Shown in pieces: positions 1-5,217 of a DNA stretch of 20,366 nucleotides. Source of the DNA: a virus; the IMG/VR virus record IMGVR_UViG_3300008267_001748, positions 1 through 20,366 of that record; one strand, given 5' to 3'. Position 1 is the stretch's first letter; the number at the start of each line of letters is the position of its first letter. The translations under genes were made by a program, and so were the position numbers. A model generated the notes under the pieces. That model was not told where the DNA came from and did not search any database. It saw only the letters and a list, made by a program, of their open reading frames with translations.

Positions 1-4
1 ATAA

Positions 5-169
5 TTATTTTAAAACCATATACTTCACACCACCGATTATTTTTGTGGTATATTTACCATTATCTTTAACCTTTTTTTCAGAACGTTTTGTTGATTTAGC
101 TGTTTTGGTGTTTTTTTCTGATTCACCGTACATACTTTTAATAACTTGATTCATTGAAAACTTTTCCAT
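5..169 (-). CDS. Small Lys-rich hypothetical protein (54 aa)
   Basis: Reading the minus strand from ATG at 169 gives 54 codons and a TAA at 5-7. The protein starts MEKFSMNQVIKSMYGE, continues through a very Lys/Thr/Ser-rich middle and ends GGVKYMVLK. The bias toward Lys over a short length suggests a nucleic-acid-binding or disordered phage protein, but no family is recognised. It sits at the downstream end of the same minus-strand run as the kinase gene that begins at 595, about 36 nt away, so it is probably co-transcribed. No signal peptide or membrane segment is visible. It is supported only by an intact frame with a good ATG and by fit to the tight gene packing. Confidence 0.6.
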   Translation of the reverse strand: MEKFSMNQVIKSMYGESEKNTKTAKSTKRSEKKVKDNGKYTTKIIGGVKYMVLK

Positions 170-205
170 GTTATAATTTTATTAAATAATTTTTGGTATT
201 CTTTT

Positions 206-595
206 TCAAAGTTTAATTTCAAAACGATTTTTCATACTTTCAATGATATTCTCAGGAACATCATGAACATTTGTTCCTCCATGACGATTTTCTACTACCA
301 AGGTAAAAACTGTATAATCGTATTTCTTTGCTAATTCCATATAAGGTTCCATTTCCCATTCTTGTGTTGAGGTATTTGAAACAGCAATTTTAGGAATACC
401 TGATTCCATGGCACATCTTACATTATCTTGACAATCTTTATGTGCATCTTTAATTTTAGTAAAATCAAAATTGTAATTACAATTTTCATCATAAAAATAG
501 TGGTCCGCCTCAAACACATTTGATGTTAAATGTTTTGCCAATGTTGATTTACCTGAACCAGGAACCCCTCTAATTAAAAAAAGTGTTTTTTCCAT
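206..595 (-). CDS. P-loop kinase, N4BP2-like / polynucleotide-kinase-type ATPase
   Basis: This is a 129-residue single-domain P-loop protein. Walker A is GVPGSGKST at residues 10-18. It is followed by the region FEADHYF, an AHKDCQDNV segment, the strand SNTSTQEWEMEPY, and a C-terminal NVHDVPENIIESM motif. That order (A-D-x-[FY], AH..C, [DS]NTxTxxWE, N.H.VP...I..M) is characteristic of the N4BP2/N4BP2L1-like AAA_33 kinases related to the kinase half of T4 polynucleotide kinase. Such proteins transfer the ATP gamma-phosphate, often to nucleic acid 5' ends. The substrate here is inferred, not shown. The length is typical for a stand-alone domain. The gene lies 13 nt downstream of the 609-884 gene. 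The family call is strong and the exact function is uncertain. Confidence 0.85.
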   Translation of the reverse strand: MEKTLFLIRGVPGSGKSTLAKHLTSNVFEADHYFYDENCNYNFDFTKIKDAHKDCQDNVRCAMESGIPKIAVSNTSTQEWEMEPYMELAKKYDYTVFTLVVENRHGGTNVHDVPENIIESMKNRFEIKL

Positions 596-608
596 ACTAT
601 ACTTTTTA

Positions 609-884
609 TTAAATAACTTTTGGCATTTTTTTTAATAAATCAAAACCGGGTTTAACGTTTAAATTATCATATTTTTTATATTTAAAATAAACTTCACCCC
701 AGTAAGAATCACCTTCATTCGTTTTTCTAAATTCAAATGAACTACCAATAAAACCTAACCAACTTTTAAAATTTTCATTTAAAAAATCTTCTTCGGGATT
801 GGTTTTATTTAATTTAATAAAATTTTCCAACCACCTAGATTTTTCTTCCTCATTTAACCAATTGAAATAATCATTGCCTTTCAT
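609..884 (-). CDS. Hypothetical protein (91 aa)
   Basis: A 91-residue soluble protein beginning MKGNDYFNWL and rich in Asn, Glu, Lys and aromatic residues (for example SWLGFIGSSFEF and SYWGEVYF). No catalytic motif, signal peptide or membrane helix is visible, and I do not recognise the family. The start ATG at 884 lies 18 nt from the stop of the next gene upstream (903). Together with the kinase gene 13 nt downstream this indicates one transcription unit. The many Trp and Phe residues point to a compact folded domain rather than a disordered peptide. Confidence 0.75.
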   Translation of the reverse strand: MKGNDYFNWLNEEEKSRWLENFIKLNKTNPEEDFLNENFKSWLGFIGSSFEFRKTNEGDSYWGEVYFKYKKYDNLNVKPGFDLLKKMPKVI

Positions 885-902
885 ATGGTAAATTTAATAA
901 AA

Positions 903-1676
903 TTATTTAGATTTAAAAAGTTTATAAATGTTTTTAAACAATATTTCTTTAGCCTGTGGTGTTTCACCTTGTTTTATAAATTGGTCTATAAATTTAACTA
1001 GTTCTAGTTCTTTTTCTCTACTTAATTTTGATTTATAATCAATGATATCGTAAATACTCATATAATAATAGCCACCAATCCTAACTGAATCTTTTAAAAT
1101 TGTTTCTTCATCTCTAACCTCAAAATCATTAGTTCCAGGTGCTTTAGCTAATTTAGGGTTCCATTCAGTAAAAACTTCCATATCTTCTTTAATTAAACCT
1201 AATCCATCTTTACCTAGACCAGGTCTATACACTTCACCATTGTATTGTTCCCACTGAATTTTAAATTTTTCTATTAACTTTGGTAATTTATCCTCCCCTA
1301 TGTAACTACCAATTTTTTTTAGGAATTCTGAATCTTTATTAGTATAGTTTTTATATAAATTTTGCCAATCACTTTTGTTTGGTATCACAACATCCAAATC
1401 ACCAATTTCTATAGGCCAAGTTCTTCCATCCATATCATTTAAAGATTTCAATAACATCGGGTTTTTAAATAATCTAGCGGAACCAGCTATAAAATATTTT
1501 TTGTCAGAAGGGTCAATATTAAAAGCTTCAAAAATTAATAATTTTGATTTTTTTAAAAGGTCGTTTAATTTTGTTGGGTCAGCTTCTTGTAATATATCAG
1601 CATTAAGTAATATTTCGTCTAATTTTTTCCAAGCCTTTTCTATTACCAAACCATTATATACTTCAAATATTTTCAT
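903..1676 (-). CDS. Nucleotidyltransferase-like protein (257 aa)
   Basis: The central part contains YFIAGSARLF (residues 61-70), then IGDLDVVIP (91-99). This spacing resembles the GS-x(n)-DxD signature of the polymerase-beta nucleotidyltransferase fold, with Gly65-Ser66 and Asp93/Asp95 as the expected nucleotide and metal ligands. A later segment, RIGGYYYMSIYDIIDYKSKL, matches the substrate-side helices seen in phage nucleotidyltransferase-like proteins. The third catalytic Asp is not obvious, so activity is unproven. Substrates for this fold include tRNA 3' ends, nucleotides and proteins. The ATG at 1676 is 17 nt from the previous stop and has an AT-rich ATATTTAT element just upstream. An inactive fold member remains possible. 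Confidence 0.6.
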   Translation of the reverse strand: MKIFEVYNGLVIEKAWKKLDEILLNADILQEADPTKLNDLLKKSKLLIFEAFNIDPSDKKYFIAGSARLFKNPMLLKSLNDMDGRTWPIEIGDLDVVIPNKSDWQNLYKNYTNKDSEFLKKIGSYIGEDKLPKLIEKFKIQWEQYNGEVYRPGLGKDGLGLIKEDMEVFTEWNPKLAKAPGTNDFEVRDEETILKDSVRIGGYYYMSIYDIIDYKSKLSREKELELVKFIDQFIKQGETPQAKEILFKNIYKLFKSK

Positions 1677-1693
1677 CTATAATAAATATGCAC

Positions 1694-1882
1694 TCATTCT
1701 TTATCTTTATCAAAATCTTTTAGAACAGTATTACCTTTTTGGTATGGTGGGTTAAAAGGACAATGTCTACATCCACTAGAGCAACATTTACCTCTTTTTT
1801 TAAGATACCTTTCGGTTAAAAATATAGCACCTTTTTCAAGATAATAATCTTTCCCCTCTTCAAATATAAAATCTTTATCCAT
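1694..1882 (-). CDS. DUF5522-like small Cys-cluster protein
   Basis: A 62-residue protein whose core is AIFLTERYLKKRGKCC followed by SSGCRHCPF. The pattern [FL]TE.Y..KRG.CC.SGCRHCP[YF] is the hallmark of the small DUF5522 family common in Bacteroidota, supporting the proposed host. Four Cys (CC-x3-C-x2-C) probably bind a metal. The molecular function of the family is unknown. The gene sits 4 nt downstream of the HNH gene, so the two are probably co-transcribed. The C-terminal 15 residues are Lys/Asp-rich and poorly structured. Confidence 0.8.
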   Translation of the reverse strand: MDKDFIFEEGKDYYLEKGAIFLTERYLKKRGKCCSSGCRHCPFNPPYQKGNTVLKDFDKDKE

Positions 1883-1886
1883 ATTT

Positions 1887-2396
1887 TTAATTTTTTACTA
1901 TACCAACGAATTCTTTCCAATCCTGATTAACGTTATTTATTTTTTCAACAAAATAAAGATATGTTGGTTTGAAAGGCTTATGTCTCATTTTTAAACCGTA
2001 TTTAGTTAAAAATACATTTAAGTCGTTACTACATTTTTTTACATTACAAGAACCACAACAAGCAACCAAGTTTTCCCAAGTATTTTCACCACCTTTAGAT
2101 TTTGGTATAACGTGGTCTATTGTTAAATTATTACTTGAACCACAATAAACACACTTATTATCATCACGTTTTAAAATATTTTGTCTAGATAAATGAACTT
2201 TTTTAAAAGGTAAAACAATATATTTTAATAAACGTATTACCGTTGGTCTAATATACATTTTTTTATCTGTTATAATAGGGTTTTCTAACTCATGAGTCAC
2301 AACTTCAGCCTTACCTTTAAACACTAACTTAAACCCTTTTTGTAATGTTGTAATGTTTATCGGGCTGTAGTCCATATTTAGCACCAAAACTTCCAT
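1887..2396 (-). CDS. HNH endonuclease
   Basis: A 169-residue protein beginning MEVLVLNMDYSPINI, the N-terminal block typical of a widespread bacterial and phage HNH family. The nuclease core is KCVYCGSSNNLTIDHVIPKS followed by GGENTWENLVACCGSCNVKK. This gives two Cys pairs (CVYC and CGSC) that would bind structural zinc. The catalytic His is in IDHV, and the ENLV Asn and following residues complete the beta-beta-alpha-metal motif. All key residues are present, so it should be active as a nicking or cutting enzyme. The role may be packaging, homing or host DNA degradation. A separate ATATTTATAATA element lies 10 nt upstream of the ATG, suggesting its own start of transcription. Confidence 0.92.
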   Translation of the reverse strand: MEVLVLNMDYSPINITTLQKGFKLVFKGKAEVVTHELENPIITDKKMYIRPTVIRLLKYIVLPFKKVHLSRQNILKRDDNKCVYCGSSNNLTIDHVIPKSKGGENTWENLVACCGSCNVKKCSNDLNVFLTKYGLKMRHKPFKPTYLYFVEKINNVNQDWKEFVGIVKN

Positions 2397-2406
2397 AAGA
2401 CTTTTT

Positions 2407-2418
2407 TATTATAAATAT
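2407..2418 (-). promoter_or_regulatory. Candidate phage promoter element ATATTTATAATA
   Basis: On the minus strand ATATTTATAATA ends 10 nt before the ATG of the HNH gene. The same 12-mer occurs at 4171-4182 (13 nt before the ferritin-like gene). Near-copies lie at 13493-13504 and, on the plus strand, at 10049-10060, always just upstream of a start codon. It could be a phage-specific -10 element or a translation-start enhancer. The assignment is an inference from position. Confidence 0.35.
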
Positions 2419-2700
2419 TTATACCTTTTTAAACTTAAACTTTTTATAATTAATAAATTTTGGGTGTAACTCAGAGGAATCCAATTTAGTTAATCTTTTA
2501 GTAAAAAGATCTGGTTTATTAGTAAAAGTAATAAATTTCGATTTACCGTTAGAATCAGGTTTATCCAAATTAACACCAATCATCCAAAAACCAAATCTAT
2601 CTGGCATAGATATATGAGCAACAGTGCCAGTCATACCATCCCAAATAGATTCTTTTTTGACTTTGTCGATTATAACTTTATCACCTAACCTGTAGTACAT
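2419..2700 (-). CDS. Hypothetical protein, SH3/KOW-like N-terminus (93 aa)
   Basis: A 93-residue protein whose first half reads like a small beta-barrel: YYRLGDKVIIDK, then WDGMTGTVAHIS, then FWMIGVNLD. The G-D-x-V and G-x-T-G-T-V pattern is that of KOW/SH3-like barrels, which often bind RNA or protein. The second half is Lys-rich and ends KFKFKKV. No catalytic residues are seen. The ATG at 2700 shares its last base with the stop region of the gene at 2700-2939, so the two are translationally coupled. The fold call is tentative. Confidence 0.7.
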   Translation of the reverse strand: MYYRLGDKVIIDKVKKESIWDGMTGTVAHISMPDRFGFWMIGVNLDKPDSNGKSKFITFTNKPDLFTKRLTKLDSSELHPKFINYKKFKFKKV

Positions 2701-2939
2701 TATTTAATTAATTTATCTTCAGTTAAACAAACTTTAACACCTTTTTGATTTATAACAACAATTTCACCATTATCTCTACGGATTAATATCTTACAGGTTA
2801 TTTCTTCACCTCTTTTATTAAGATATTTAGCTGATTCAAAATTGTTTTTATCAGAAACAATATCCTCCTCTTCAAAAGAAAGATATGCCTTAAGTCTATT
2901 TTCATCCCTCTCCTTTGATGTCATACTTTTAAATTTCAT
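2700..2939 (-). CDS. Hypothetical protein (79 aa)
   Basis: A 79-residue protein with a charged N-terminus (MKFKSMTSKERDENRLK), an acidic linker, and a C-terminal beta-rich portion with the strands EITCKILIRR and EIVVINQKGVKVCL. I recognise no family. It overlaps the following gene by one base at 2700, a typical coupled arrangement. It is the first gene of the run downstream of the structured RNA, whose terminator at 2994-3026 separates the two transcripts. Confidence 0.7.
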   Translation of the reverse strand: MKFKSMTSKERDENRLKAYLSFEEEDIVSDKNNFESAKYLNKRGEEITCKILIRRDNGEIVVINQKGVKVCLTEDKLIK

Positions 2940-2993
2940 TAAATTATTAATTTTGTTATTCTAATATAATTATTTTTTATTAATAAAACAAAA

Positions 2994-3026
2994 CCCCCCT
3001 AGTGAATAAAATATTACTAAGGGGGG
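2994..3026 (-). terminator. Rho-independent terminator of the structured RNA
   Basis: A six-base C run (2994-2999) pairs with a six-base G run (3021-3026), extended by TAGT/ACTA with one bulged base and a 12-nt AT-rich loop. On the minus strand the G-rich arm pairs first and is followed by a T-rich tail (TTTTGTTTTATT). It therefore ends transcripts coming from higher coordinates, that is, the RNA gene at about 3027-3431. Confidence 0.85.
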
Positions 3027-3431
3027 ATGTTACTTACAATTATTATTGATAAGTATTTAAAATATATTCCCTAACTTGAGATTACAGTTAGGTAGATATT
3101 TTCAGTTTCTCTTGTTGAAAACTTGACGTGTCTTACCACTATTAAAAGTCAATCCTTACTTGGGGGTTCAGAGGATCTTCTGACCTTATTCCCAACGAGT
3201 ACCCCTTGACGTGGATAGTACCAGTTCCGTTAAGTTTTGATGGATACTTAAAAACCCTACGAGTATCTCTTTCTCGTTTGTAGTTAGGACAGGATTCGAA
3301 CCTGTACGCTATATTAAATGTGGTTCAGTAGCTAACACATACTCTCGTTTCACTATCTTGCGTTAACAGGTTGATACACTTTACGAGTTTCCCTTTTCTT
3401 ACAACCACTTTATTTTTTTTCTAATTGTTTC
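3027..3431 (-). ncRNA. Structured non-coding RNA with tRNA-like T-arm, class unidentified
   Basis: No credible ORF exists between 2940 and 3521. A perfect Bacteroidota-type promoter (3437-3467) points into this interval on the minus strand and a strong terminator (2994-3026) closes it, giving an RNA of roughly 430 nt. Base pairing is dense. There is a T-arm (ACAGG-TTCGAAT-CCTGT, plus positions 3289-3305) and a helix ATGTG/CACAT (3318-3322 with 3336-3340). The loop of that helix can pair 4 bp with 3308-3311 to make a pseudoknot. A hairpin lies at 3259-3277, and a 7-bp hairpin at 3070-3092. The block ACGAG occurs at 3195, 3259 and 3383, and its complement CTCGT at 3273 and 3344. It resembles neither a standard tmRNA (no tag ORF, T-arm not at the 3' end) nor a plain tRNA. 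It could be a phage-specific ornate RNA or a Y-like RNA. Confidence 0.75.
3280..3408 (-). other. tRNA-like element inside the structured RNA
   Basis: The T-arm sequence ACAGGTTCGAATCCTGT (minus strand, 3305-3289) is canonical. A possible acceptor pairs GTGGTTG (3408-3402) with TAACTAC (3286-3280) using G-T wobbles. Two extra bases separate this strand from the T-stem, no D-arm or anticodon arm is recognisable, and the span is 129 nt. This is therefore a tRNA mimic or a tRNA with a large insertion rather than a functional tRNA as written. Confidence 0.5.
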
Positions 3432-3436
3432 TTCTA

Positions 3437-3467
3437 CAAAGATAGTAATCTTTTAAATATAAACAAA
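3437..3467 (-). promoter_or_regulatory. Bacteroidota-type promoter for the structured RNA
   Basis: On the minus strand TTTG (plus 3464-3467) is followed after 19 nt by TATCTTTG (plus 3437-3444), matching the Bacteroidota consensus TTTG / TAnnTTTG. Transcription would begin near 3431. The -33 element overlaps the tail of the ferritin-gene terminator, so the RNA is an independent unit. Confidence 0.8.
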
Positions 3468-3470
3468 TAA

Positions 3471-3500
3471 AAAACCCCTAAAATTTCTTAAAGGGGTTTT
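3471..3500 (-). terminator. Terminator downstream of the ferritin-like gene
   Basis: AAAACCCCT (3471-3479) pairs with AGGGGTTTT (3492-3500) around a 12-nt AT-rich loop, followed on the minus strand by a T tract. It lies 22 nt past the stop of the ferritin-like gene and is nearly symmetric, so it could also act on the other strand. Confidence 0.85.
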
Positions 3501-3521
3501 TTATTTTGATTTTATATTTTT

Positions 3522-4157
3522 TTAAAAATAAGTTTGTTCAAAATAAAGAATTTGAAACTTATCATTTTTATCAACTAAATTAGCCCCGTTTATAAGGTCA
3601 TTAAATTCCACTACAGATTCTCTTTGTATTTCTCTGAATTGTTGTAAAAAGTCAAATGTTGTTAAGTCTTCTTGGAACACGTCTTGTGAGTCTTTATTAT
3701 AACTTTTCATTAATTCTAATTCAAAATCATAAGCTTTATAAATAATATCTAATAAACTATCAAAAGTAAAACTTGTTTCGGATTGTGGCATTTGAATCAC
3801 GATATTAAAATCAGTTAAATACTTTTGTATTTTCTGAGCGTGTTCTAATTCAGTGTTAGCATCTGTGTCAAAGAAAGCTGCTGCTTTTTTATAGTTCATA
3901 TCATGACACCAATTAGCCGCTGTTCTATAAAGATAATGAGCGTAATATTCATCTTTAATCCTATCAGTAAGAATTTGAATTACTTTATCACTTAATTTAT
4001 ATAAATCAGGTTCACCTTTAGATTTTGTTTCTTCTTTTGATTGGTTGTCATTTTCTTCCTGTTCTTCTTCTGCCTCAACAATTCTACCTTTTCTAAGGAT
4101 TTCATCAACTATAGAAGAAGTGGTTACATTTCTATTTTGAAATTTATTTTTATTCAT
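3522..4157 (-). CDS. Ferritin-like diiron protein with acidic N-terminal extension
   Basis: Residues 58-190 form a four-helix ferritin-like domain. Helix A contains RIKDEYYAHYLYR with Glu70. Helix B has NTELEHAQKI with Glu103 and His106 (the ExxH ligand pair). Helix C has YDFELELMKSY with Glu146/Glu148. Helix D has LQQFREIQRE with Gln178 and Glu180, like the LQWF..EQ.E block of bacterial ferritins. The ferroxidase ligand set is therefore plausibly intact, and iron oxidation/storage or Dps-like protection is expected. The first ~55 residues are an unusual Glu/Gln/Lys-rich tail (residues 28-49 almost entirely charged or polar) that ordinary ferritins lack and that may tether the protein. It is monocistronic: a promoter-like ATATTTATAATA lies 13 nt upstream and a terminator at 3471-3500. 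Confidence 0.88.
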   Translation of the reverse strand: MNKNKFQNRNVTTSSIVDEILRKGRIVEAEEEQEENDNQSKEETKSKGEPDLYKLSDKVIQILTDRIKDEYYAHYLYRTAANWCHDMNYKKAAAFFDTDANTELEHAQKIQKYLTDFNIVIQMPQSETSFTFDSLLDIIYKAYDFELELMKSYNKDSQDVFQEDLTTFDFLQQFREIQRESVVEFNDLINGANLVDKNDKFQILYFEQTYF

Positions 4158-4170
4158 ATCAATAATTCTT

Positions 4171-4182
4171 TATTATAAATAT
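4171..4182 (-). promoter_or_regulatory. Candidate phage promoter element ATATTTATAATA
   Basis: This is an exact copy of the 12-mer at 2407-2418, on the minus strand, 13 nt before the ATG of the ferritin-like gene. See the finding on this motif. Its role is inferred from position alone. Confidence 0.35.
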
Positions 4183-4205
4183 ATTAGAATGATTAAAAAT
4201 ATACC

Positions 4206-4730
4206 TTATTTTAGGAATTTAAGGATTTTTTCTTTGATTCCTAATTGTTTAATACCTTCCTTCATTTTTTTAGTATGAACAAAGTTTGGTAATTTATTTA
4301 AATCCAAATCATCAATTGCAACCCAATGTGTTACTTCAGGGTGGTTATTTAACCAAGTATTAATTTCTGACACTCTGTTCGATTCCAAATCGGACATACT
4401 TTTTAACACAATATTAGGTGTAATATCTATTGGAGATTTAATCACACCGTATTCTTTGAACATACCTTGTAATTGTTCCAAAGTACGATGTAGTTTCCAA
4501 TCCGATGATACAACAATCTCAGCATCTGTTAATTCCAAAATCTCATTCAATACTTTAACCGCTTTGGAATTAAAGTCATCCATTTTGATATGTACGGGAA
4601 TTTGGGGGTCATTAACATACCCTTGACTTTCAGGGTTTGCCAATTTCCATTTTTTAATCTTTTTAATGCGACCACCCCATTCTGTTGAAAGACACATTAC
4701 ACCATCATTATCCAGGAATATTACTTTCAT
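4206..4730 (-). CDS. HAD-superfamily phosphatase (HAD_SAK-like)
   Basis: A 174-residue protein starting MKVIFLDNDGVMCLS: the DxDG catalytic motif (Asp7/Asp9) is followed by a Trp-containing segment (TEWGGR). Motif II is EIVVSSDWKLH and motif IV is AIDDLDL. The FLD.DGV...W arrangement with SS.W matches the HAD clade described in 'Swiss Army Knife' RNA-repair proteins, though sequence alone does not fix the substrate. Expected activity is Mg-dependent phosphomonoester hydrolysis via an aspartyl-phosphate. Its ATG overlaps the stop of the preceding HAD gene by one base (TAATG), so two HAD enzymes are translated as a pair. A nucleic-acid 3'-phosphatase role is an inference. Confidence 0.82.
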   Translation of the reverse strand: MKVIFLDNDGVMCLSTEWGGRIKKIKKWKLANPESQGYVNDPQIPVHIKMDDFNSKAVKVLNEILELTDAEIVVSSDWKLHRTLEQLQGMFKEYGVIKSPIDITPNIVLKSMSDLESNRVSEINTWLNNHPEVTHWVAIDDLDLNKLPNFVHTKKMKEGIKQLGIKEKILKFLK

Positions 4731-5125
4731 TATTTTTTATTTAATAGTTCTAAACAATTTTCTTTCCAATCATAATGACCAACATTTAATGGTTTACAAT
4801 CATCATCACTTTCCATAATTGAAAATAATTCGTGTATGTCGTCATCAAGATGGAATATAAATCCTTTGTCTTTTAAGAATTCAATTTTATCAACATGAGA
4901 TGTAAACTTTACTCGTTCTTTTGGTATTCCGATTCGTTCACAACTTTCCCACAAATCATCATTCCAATTAGGTCTTTGCCATGGTTGGAAACTTTTAGAA
5001 ATTTCTTCATCACTTAGTCTTGATGTAACAACCCATACCTCATGTCCATGATCCACCAATTCTTTAGCAAATATCTCTACTGAACCTAGTTCCAATGTCC
5101 CATCATAATCAAAACTTACTTTCAT
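4730..5125 (-). CDS. HAD-superfamily hydrolase (131 aa)
   Basis: A compact HAD protein that begins MKVSFDYDGTLELGSVEIFA: Asp6/Asp8 form the catalytic DxDGT. Motif II is VWVVTSRLS, a Lys-containing segment is KIEFLKDKG, and motif IV is FHLDDDIHEL. There is no large cap domain, so it may act on macromolecular or small phosphorylated substrates such as nucleotides. It is the upstream member of a coupled HAD pair. A weak promoter core at 5150-5157 and the dnaK terminator at 5164-5193 mark the start of its operon. The substrate is unknown. Confidence 0.85.
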   Translation of the reverse strand: MKVSFDYDGTLELGSVEIFAKELVDHGHEVWVVTSRLSDEEISKSFQPWQRPNWNDDLWESCERIGIPKERVKFTSHVDKIEFLKDKGFIFHLDDDIHELFSIMESDDDCKPLNVGHYDWKENCLELLNKK

Positions 5126-5149
5126 ATTTTTAATGAATTATTTAACTTA

Positions 5150-5157
5150 CAAATATA
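5150..5157 (-). promoter_or_regulatory. Possible promoter core TATATTTG for the HAD pair
   Basis: TATATTTG on the minus strand matches TAnnTTTG and lies 24 nt before the ATG at 5125, just after the dnaK terminator. No TTTG element is present at the usual 19 nt spacing, so confidence is limited. Confidence 0.45.
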
Positions 5158-5163
5158 ACAAAA

Positions 5164-5193
5164 AAAATCCCAAACATAAAAGAATGGGATTTT
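5164..5193 (-). terminator. dnaK terminator
   Basis: AAAATCCCA (5164-5172) pairs with TGGGATTTT (5185-5193). The T-rich tail on the minus strand runs into TTTTTTTTG. It lies 24 nt past the dnaK stop. Confidence 0.85.
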
Positions 5194-5217
5194 AAATTTA
5201 GATTAAATTAATATTAT

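Noticed and set aside
1375-1755. Plus-strand ORFs opposite minus-strand genes (here and at 5825, 6836, 7517, 13316, 15410, 18341, 18695)
   Set aside because: Each lies antisense to a well-supported gene with recognisable motifs and has no promoter or family resemblance of its own.
3280-3408. Ordinary tRNA or group I intron in a tRNA
   Set aside because: The acceptor is offset by two bases from the T-stem, no D- or anticodon arm is visible, and the ~100-nt insertion is too short for a group I intron core.
2994-3431. tmRNA gene
   Set aside because: The length and T-arm are suggestive, but the T-arm is followed by about 250 nt, there is no tag-peptide frame ending near a stop, no GGGG-type 5' end, and a permuted two-piece layout does not fit the ~80 nt left after AGTTAGG.
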